DNA of 64,000 bases from HGM04593 sp045631205 (GTDB taxonomy: Bacteria > Bacteroidota > Bacteroidia > Bacteroidales > Bacteroidaceae): assembly GCA_045631205.1 (NCBI GenBank), contig JAZQUI010000002.1:59543-123542 (forward strand). Reading direction: 5' to 3'. The notes beneath the pieces are model-generated. The model searched no databases and was not told the origin of the DNA. It saw only the letters and a list, made by a program, of their open reading frames with translations. The translations under genes were made by a program, and so were the position numbers. Shown here in pieces: positions 58,627 to 64,000 of the stretch. Positions within the stretch are counted from its first letter, which is position 1. Every line of letters begins with the position of its first letter.

Positions 58627-58659
58627 AAAAAAAGCATCCTTTGCAGGATGCTTTTTTTT
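58627..58659. terminator. Bidirectional terminator between the winged-helix gene and hppA
   Basis: AAAAAAAGCATCCT (58627-58640) pairs with AGGATGCTTTTTTT from 58645 around TTGC, with A and T runs on both sides, between convergent genes. Confidence 0.9.
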
Positions 58660-58679
58660 ATTTGTATAATGCGGCTATG

Positions 58680-60878
58680 CTACAATAGATTAAAAGCCAA
58701 AGTCAGGCCGCTCATAACAATAGCAACCATACTCATCAGTTTAATAAGGATATTCAAGCTTGGGCCCGATGTATCCTTACAAGGATCACCAACTGTATCT
58801 CCCACAACAGTAGCCTTATGAGTATCGCTTCCCTTGCCGCCGAAATTACCCTCTTCCACATACTTTTTTGCATTATCCCATGCACCTCCGGCATTAGCAA
58901 GAAATACCGCAAGCAGAAAACCTGCCGACAACGCACCAATAAGCAAACCAATAACACCAGCTACACCAAGCACCAAACCTGTAAGCACCGGGGCGGCAAT
59001 CGCAAGTAACGAAGGCAGTATCATCTCCTGCTGCGCGCCAAGTGTCGAAATCTCCACACAACGCGAATAATCGGGCTCGGCCTCACCATTGAGAATACCC
59101 TTTATTTCAGAAAACTGGCGACGCACCTCGGCAACCATTTTTTGCGCCGCACGCCCCACTGCATTCATAGTCAGGCCACAGAAAAGGAACGCCATCATAG
59201 CACCCACAAAGATACCGCAAAGCACCACCGGGTTCATGAGCGTAACATTGAAATGATACATAAAATCAAAAATATCGGCTTCCATAAGAGGCATCCCGTT
59301 AATAAGAATATCGGGGGTAGAGCGCTCCATTGCAATACGTATCTCCTCTATATATGAAGCCAAAAGCGCAAGCGATGTAAGCGCCGCAGAACCTATGGCA
59401 AAACCCTTACCAGTAGCAGCAGTGGTGTTTCCAAGCGAGTCGAGAGCATCGGTACGGCGACGCACTTTGGGGTCGAGGCCACTCATTTCGGCATTTCCAC
59501 CAGCATTGTCGGCTATGGGCCCATAAGCATCGGTAGCAAGGGTTATTCCAAGTGTAGAAAGCATACCCACAGAAGCTATCGCTATGCCGTACAATCCCAC
59601 AGTAACCTGCGAAGCATCGAGTACAAACCCTGTTGCACACAAATATGAAAGGATTATACCCACAACTACAGCAAGCACCGGTACGGCTGTTGAAAGCATA
59701 CCCAGGCCCATACCCGAGATAATCACTGTGGCAGGACCTGTCAAGCCTGCTTCGGAAACCTTACGTGTGGGAGAATAAGACTGCGATGTATAATACTCTG
59801 TTGCGCGACCAATAACAATACCTACTATAAGCCCCACAACAACCGAAAAAGAGAGTCCTATCCAGTTTTCAACACCCAAGAGATAGAGAACACCGAACGT
59901 TGCCACCACTATGAGTAAAGAAGAGAGGTTTGTACCACGCGACAAAGCACCTATAAGTTTTTTAATGTCGGCATTTTCCTCTGTGCGCACGGCAAATATA
60001 CCTATAATGGAGAGAACTATACCAACAGCTGCAATAAGCATAGGTGCAAGCACGGCCTTTACCTGCGCTTGACCACCCTCTGCGGCAAAAGCCGCTGCAC
60101 CAAGCGCAGCCGTCGAAAGTATGGAGCCGCAATAACTTTCATAAAGGTCGGCACCCATACCTGCCACATCACCAACATTATCACCAACATTGTCGGCAAT
60201 GGTAGCAGGGTTACGAGGATCATCTTCGGGAATATTGTATTCTGTTTTTCCCACAAGGTCGGCACCCACATCGGCAGCTTTTGTGTATATACCGCCACCC
60301 ACACGGGCAAACAATGCCTGTGTTGAAGCACCCATACCAAATGTCAGCATTGTAGTGGTTATGAAGCACAATTTCATACCGGTATTATTCGCATCGGCAG
60401 GGATTACAGCGTCAAGTACAAGATACCACACCGAAATATCGAGCAAACCAAGACCAACCACAATCAGTCCCATAACAGCACCACTGCGGAAAGCCATACG
60501 CAAACCGCGGTTCATACTCACACATGCAGCATTGGCAGTGCGTGCCGAAGCATATGTTGCAGTCTTCATACCCAAATAGCCCGAAAGACCGCTAAACAGT
60601 CCACCGGTAAGGAAAGCAAAAGGAACCCACTCGTTCTGTATATGAAACACATAAGCCATAATGGCAAAAACAACAGCAAGCGCCACAAACACAACCGTTA
60701 CAATCTTATACTGCTGACGCAAATAAGCCATAGCGCCTTTTCTCACAGCTGCTGCGATGTAAGCCATGCGCTCTGTACCCTCACTCTCGCGTTTCATCTG
60801 TTTAAAGAAAAACCAGGCAAACAACAACGCCAGAAGCGAAGCGGCCGGAACTAACCAAAATAATAGATCCAAATCCAT
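58680..60878 (-). CDS. hppA: Membrane pyrophosphatase (K+-dependent type), ion pump
   Basis: A 732-aa protein with about 16 membrane helices that couples pyrophosphate hydrolysis to pumping of Na+ and/or H+. The active-site signatures are complete: GGIYTKAADVGADLVGK, then DNVGDNVGDVAGMGADL, and GDTVGDPCKDTSGPS near the end. In GNTTAATGKG the alanine where K+-independent pumps carry lysine marks the K+-dependent subfamily. Some Bacteroides members of that group pump both Na+ and H+. The frame extends two codons to a TTG; the ATG at 60878 is used. It is monocistronic. Confidence 0.95.
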   Translation of the reverse strand: MDLDLLFWLVPAASLLALLFAWFFFKQMKRESEGTERMAYIAAAVRKGAMAYLRQQYKIVTVVFVALAVVFAIMAYVFHIQNEWVPFAFLTGGLFSGLSGYLGMKTATYASARTANAACVSMNRGLRMAFRSGAVMGLIVVGLGLLDISVWYLVLDAVIPADANNTGMKLCFITTTMLTFGMGASTQALFARVGGGIYTKAADVGADLVGKTEYNIPEDDPRNPATIADNVGDNVGDVAGMGADLYESYCGSILSTAALGAAAFAAEGGQAQVKAVLAPMLIAAVGIVLSIIGIFAVRTEENADIKKLIGALSRGTNLSSLLIVVATFGVLYLLGVENWIGLSFSVVVGLIVGIVIGRATEYYTSQSYSPTRKVSEAGLTGPATVIISGMGLGMLSTAVPVLAVVVGIILSYLCATGFVLDASQVTVGLYGIAIASVGMLSTLGITLATDAYGPIADNAGGNAEMSGLDPKVRRRTDALDSLGNTTAATGKGFAIGSAALTSLALLASYIEEIRIAMERSTPDILINGMPLMEADIFDFMYHFNVTLMNPVVLCGIFVGAMMAFLFCGLTMNAVGRAAQKMVAEVRRQFSEIKGILNGEAEPDYSRCVEISTLGAQQEMILPSLLAIAAPVLTGLVLGVAGVIGLLIGALSAGFLLAVFLANAGGAWDNAKKYVEEGNFGGKGSDTHKATVVGDTVGDPCKDTSGPSLNILIKLMSMVAIVMSGLTLAFNLL

Positions 60879-61054
60879 AATCAATAAATATTTAGAAAAT
60901 AATTGTTATGCCTCAAACAATGCATTTTAGCAAATGTTAATTCGTTGGAAACAAATATATGTAACTGCTTAATCAAAAACAACAGAAAAGGCAAAAAAAC
61001 GATTTTGCACACTAAAACCGCAAAAAAGTAATACTTATTACAAAAAATATAACT

Positions 61055-61062
61055 TATATTTG
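61055..61062 (+). promoter_or_regulatory. -7 element of the patatin gene
   Basis: TATATTTG matches TAnnTTTG and lies 25 bases before the ATG at 61087. No clear -33 element is seen. Confidence 0.55.
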
Positions 61063-61086
61063 TAAATCTCATATCTAGATAAACAA

Positions 61087-63369
61087 ATGAAAAGACTTAC
61101 CACCATTATAATAACCCTAATGCTACTCCCCGCAATGCTTTCGGCGCAAAAAGTCGGCCTTGTGATGAGCGGTGGCGGAGCACGAGGACTTGCACACATT
61201 GGAGTTATAAAAGCATTGGAGGAAAATGAGATACCCATTGACTATGTAACAGGAACATCTATGGGTGCTATTGTTGCAGCTCTTTATGCTATGGGATACA
61301 GTCCCGACGAAATGATTGCATCTATTACATCGGACGACTTTCAGCGGTGGTACACAGGTACAATGGACAAAAACTATATGTTCTACTTCAAGCGCAACGC
61401 CGATGTACCCGAATTGCTCAGTCTACACATTGACATAAAAGATACCGTACGCCTTGTAAAGCCACCCCTTCAATTGGTAAACCCTACACCAATGAATTTA
61501 GGTTTCCTCGAGATATACACCACATCCACAGCTGCCTGCCGTGGCAACTTTGACAATCTTATGGTTCCATTCCGTTGCGTAGCAGCAGATGTGTACAACA
61601 AGAAACAGATAATCTTCTCCGAAGGAGACCTGGGCGATGCTGTACGCGCCTCAATGACGTTCCCCTTCGTATTCAAACCCATAAAGAAAGACAGCATATT
61701 GCTTTACGACGGTGGTATTTACAACAACTTTCCACGCGATGTGATGCAAAGCGAGTTCAACCCCGACTTTATTTTTGGCAGTGTCGTAAGTGAGAATGCC
61801 CCTATTCCCGCCGAGCACGACCTTATGAGCCAGATAAAGAACCTCATTATGGGTATTAGTGACTACACCATACCCGACTCGGCAGGCATTCTTCTCGATA
61901 TGAATATAAAGGATGTAAAGCTGCTCGATTTTCATAAAATAGAGCGTGTGGTAGAATACGGATATGAAAGCACGCTTGCTCTGATAGATTCGGTACGCCA
62001 ACGTGTAACACGCCACCAAAGCCGTGCCGAGCTGGCCGCCAAGCGTAAAGAATTCAACAGCAAAAAGCCCGAAATCATATTCAGCGATGTAGTGATAAGC
62101 GGAGTAACCCCGTCACAGGCCGAAGCTATAAAAAAAGAGTTCCAACGCGACAAGGAACTCTTTACATACGAAGATTGCAAAAAAGCCTATTTCCGTGTAC
62201 TGTCGGGAAACATCGTATCGTCCCTGCTTCCACATGCAGTATATAACGACGAAAACAAGGCCTACACACTTCATCTGCACGTTGAACTGAACCCGGCAAT
62301 CAACATCAAGATAGGCGGCGGAGTCTCAACCAAAATATCAAACCAGATATATTTAGGTGCCCACTACCGCAACATCAACCGTTTCTCAAAAGAGTTTATG
62401 CTCGACGGGCAACTTGGCAAGGTTTACAACGGAGTCCAATTCAGCGGGCGCTTCGACCTATCGACTAAACTACCCGTTTCGTTAAAGTTCATAACTTCAT
62501 ATTCAACCACCGACTACTACAATATGAAGTATATATTCTCACAAGAGAACTCACTCGCCTTAAATCACGAACGCGAATTTTTTGCAAAATTCAAGATATC
62601 CCTGCCTTTCCTTATGCGTAAGAAAGCAGAGATTGGCATTGGTTTTGCAGAAATCACCGACAAATATATGCCAACGAGCGTTATTGACCTTGATACCCCC
62701 GAATACGATAAAAACAAGACTCGCCTCGTGGGTGCAGGCATAAAATTCCAGGGAAATACATTCGACAACCCGGCTTTTCCAACAGAAGGCTCCTACGAAT
62801 CGCTTGCCGCACACTTCTATTTAGGTAAAGAGTATTTTATCAGCAAGAACAACCATATATCCGACAACGAAAGTAAATCGTGGCTGCAGATGAATTATAT
62901 ACGCAACGAAATATTCAAGTTCAACCGTTACCTCTCACTTGGGGCATATATACAAATATATTACTCAACACGAGGTCTTTCGCGCACGTACCAAGCGTCT
63001 ATGATGCAGGCGAGAGCATTTACCCCCACAATGAACAGTCTATTCAACTACGACCCTAAATTTCGCGCCAATCAATTTATAGGCGCCGGTATAACCCCAA
63101 TTATAAAACTTGGCAATTACATACAGATACGCCCGGGCTTTTATGCCTTCTCTCCCTACCGCATGATTAAGGAAGCAGAGGACGGAAGCGCCTATTATAG
63201 TAAAAAACGCTTCGATGATTATCAATTTATTGCCGAACTTAATGCTGTGGGCAAAATATCCACAATAGCCATAAGCGGATTCGTAAACTATTATAGTTCA
63301 TGCAGTAACAGTATAAATGTAGGGCTTACCCTCGGGTGGTTTATGTTTAACGAGCGCTTCTTTGAATAA
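61087..63369 (+). CDS. Patatin-like phospholipase with outer-membrane barrel
   Basis: A 760-aa exported protein: signal peptide (cleavage near LSAQ), then a patatin domain (about 22-310) with the oxyanion motif GGGARG (29-34), nucleophile Ser58 in GTSMG and catalytic Asp208 in YDGG. There follows a POTRA-like segment (about 335-400) and a C-terminal BamA/TamA-type beta barrel (about 405-760) with a terminal FNERFFE strand. This is the PlpD-like two-part layout, in which the enzyme sits on an outer-membrane barrel. It could hydrolyse phospholipid at the outer membrane. Monocistronic. Confidence 0.93.
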   Translation: MKRLTTIIITLMLLPAMLSAQKVGLVMSGGGARGLAHIGVIKALEENEIPIDYVTGTSMGAIVAALYAMGYSPDEMIASITSDDFQRWYTGTMDKNYMFYFKRNADVPELLSLHIDIKDTVRLVKPPLQLVNPTPMNLGFLEIYTTSTAACRGNFDNLMVPFRCVAADVYNKKQIIFSEGDLGDAVRASMTFPFVFKPIKKDSILLYDGGIYNNFPRDVMQSEFNPDFIFGSVVSENAPIPAEHDLMSQIKNLIMGISDYTIPDSAGILLDMNIKDVKLLDFHKIERVVEYGYESTLALIDSVRQRVTRHQSRAELAAKRKEFNSKKPEIIFSDVVISGVTPSQAEAIKKEFQRDKELFTYEDCKKAYFRVLSGNIVSSLLPHAVYNDENKAYTLHLHVELNPAINIKIGGGVSTKISNQIYLGAHYRNINRFSKEFMLDGQLGKVYNGVQFSGRFDLSTKLPVSLKFITSYSTTDYYNMKYIFSQENSLALNHEREFFAKFKISLPFLMRKKAEIGIGFAEITDKYMPTSVIDLDTPEYDKNKTRLVGAGIKFQGNTFDNPAFPTEGSYESLAAHFYLGKEYFISKNNHISDNESKSWLQMNYIRNEIFKFNRYLSLGAYIQIYYSTRGLSRTYQASMMQARAFTPTMNSLFNYDPKFRANQFIGAGITPIIKLGNYIQIRPGFYAFSPYRMIKEAEDGSAYYSKKRFDDYQFIAELNAVGKISTIAISGFVNYYSSCSNSINVGLTLGWFMFNERFFE

Positions 63370-63405
63370 AAAAAATGATTTTTTCTAAAAAAAAGCGCAA
63401 AATGT

Positions 63406-63436
63406 TTTGCAGATTAAAAAATAAGCACTACTTTTG
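63406..63436 (+). promoter_or_regulatory. Promoter of tRNA-Arg
   Basis: TTTG (63406-63409) and TACTTTTG (63429-63436) are separated by exactly 19 bases, a full Bacteroidota consensus. The tRNA starts 20 bases later. Confidence 0.8.
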
Positions 63437-63456
63437 CATCGTCAAACAAGACACAC

Positions 63457-63530
63457 GGTCTCGTAGCTCAACTGAATAGAGCATCTGACTACGGATCAGA
63501 AGGTTACAGGTTTGAATCCTGTCGGGATCA
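63457..63530 (+). tRNA. tRNA-Arg (anticodon ACG)
   Basis: A 74-nt cloverleaf: acceptor GGTCTCG/CGGGATC with G-U pairs, D arm GCTC..GAGC, anticodon stem TCTGA/TCAGA with loop CTACGGA (anticodon ACG, wobble A normally edited to inosine), and T arm ACAGGTTTGAATCCTGT. The discriminator is A and CCA is not encoded. Confidence 0.95.
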
Positions 63531-63532
63531 CA

Positions 63533-63567
63533 AGAAAGAGTTTCTATTGAAACTCTTTCTTTTTTTT
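63533..63567 (+). terminator. Terminator of tRNA-Arg
   Basis: AGAAAGAGTTT (63533-63543) pairs with 63550-63560 and is followed by a run of eight T. Confidence 0.85.
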
Positions 63568-64000
63568 GTATAAAATCCAGACATATAACGGCTCACAGCG
63601 GTTCAGTAGCAAAAATGTGTGGGCACTCACCATATACGATACCAAACAATCTTTGCTTTTGACTTCTCGGTGTTATTTGTCGGTTATTTTCTCATTGAAA
63701 ATATATCTTTGACGTTCTTTGTCGCGCAAAGAAGCAAACGCCCGGCACGCGAGTAAAATCAGTCGCTCGGTTCTTTGTTCACGTCGCAGAAAGGCGAACC
63801 CTCAGTCGAACCTCCCTTGCCGTGTTTATCTTTCTCGCATTTGCAGGGTGCTGTGGAATTAAATGTAATTTAATAGACAATGCTTGCAGCAATTAGTCGC
63901 ACGTAGTGCGGGATGCGAACAGCAAGTATTGTCAACTTATGTCAAACATTCTCGCTTCGCGCAACCTCGGCTGCATTCGCTTTGCGTGCAAGTAAACTTT
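63568..64000. other. Stretch with no recognisable gene at the right edge
   Basis: No open frame of reasonable size or RNA motif is seen. It contains short inverted repeats (TTAAATgTAATTTAA near 63860, CGCACgtaGTGCG near 63900) and many CGC/GCG words, e.g. near 63950-63990. This resembles untranslated, repeat-like sequence next to tRNA genes in Bacteroidota, but no copy of it occurs elsewhere in the window. Confidence 0.4.

Noticed and set aside
1..64000. CRISPR arrays, toxin-antitoxin pairs or restriction systems
   Set aside because: No evenly spaced repeats and no defence gene motifs were seen anywhere in the window.

Overview
The window is a piece of a Bacteroidales (Bacteroidota) chromosome, closest in style to the Bacteroides/Prevotella group. 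The evidence is: -7 promoter elements of the Bacteroidota type TAnnTTTG, several with a TTTG or TTG about 19 bases upstream; almost no Shine-Dalgarno sequences; a complete aerotolerance (Bat) operon; an S16 protein with a long acidic tail; and many lipoproteins and outer-membrane proteins. The genus cannot be fixed from this sequence alone.

The most notable object is an apparently complete integrated microvirus (Microviridae, small ssDNA virus) at about 8.9-13.9 kb. It is flanked by two 25-bp direct repeats with one mismatch, which have the layout of a XerC/XerD dif site. It encodes, all on the minus strand, a 92-aa unknown protein, a tiny Arg-rich J-like protein, the replication initiator (VP4), a 104-aa unknown protein, the major capsid protein (VP1), an internal scaffolding protein (VP3), the pilot protein (VP2), and two unlisted small ORFs. 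A strongly structured GC-rich segment lies between VP3 and VP2. No integrase is present, so the host Xer recombinases are the likely integration machinery. If the repeats are the host dif, the window lies at the chromosome terminus.

Layout. 0-8.8 kb: end of a nitroreductase, RNase P RNA, an HtrA/DegP protease, a phosphate-type porin, a drug/metabolite transporter, a Pmp3 peptide coupled to a NifX-like protein, an HD hydrolase with a C-terminal helix-turn-helix, galE, and a class I aminotransferase. 8.9-13.9 kb: the provirus. 14-25 kb: SGNH lipoprotein, dihydrouridine synthase, TlpA-like thioredoxin, DUF115-like protein, rpsP, a catalytically degenerate S41 protein, a group of three envelope proteins, an M16 protease, and a YbaK-type deacylase. 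25-34.3 kb: the Bat operon (moxR, DUF58, batA-E and a degenerate PAP2 protein). 34.4-40 kb: lepA-ftsY-rimO-HU-HU/LysM operon. 40-46.6 kb: a large MG2/Sel1 surface protein and an AsmA protein. 46.7-53.8 kb: a tightly packed six-gene operon from ettA through aromatic/2-keto acid CoA metabolism genes to a GH20 hexosaminidase. 54-64 kb: tRNA-Ala, a small radical SAM-like gene coupled to a queuosine-precursor transporter, an M3 peptidase, a C_GCAxxG_C_C protein, a winged-helix protein, a membrane pyrophosphatase, a patatin/outer-membrane protein, tRNA-Arg, and about 440 bp without a recognisable gene.

Long minus-strand operons dominate from 21.7 to 54.8 kb and plus-strand genes dominate left of the provirus. 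This agrees loosely with two replication forks meeting near the dif-like repeats. Starts were moved to the first plausible ATG where the longest reading frame begins at TTG or lacks a signal peptide.
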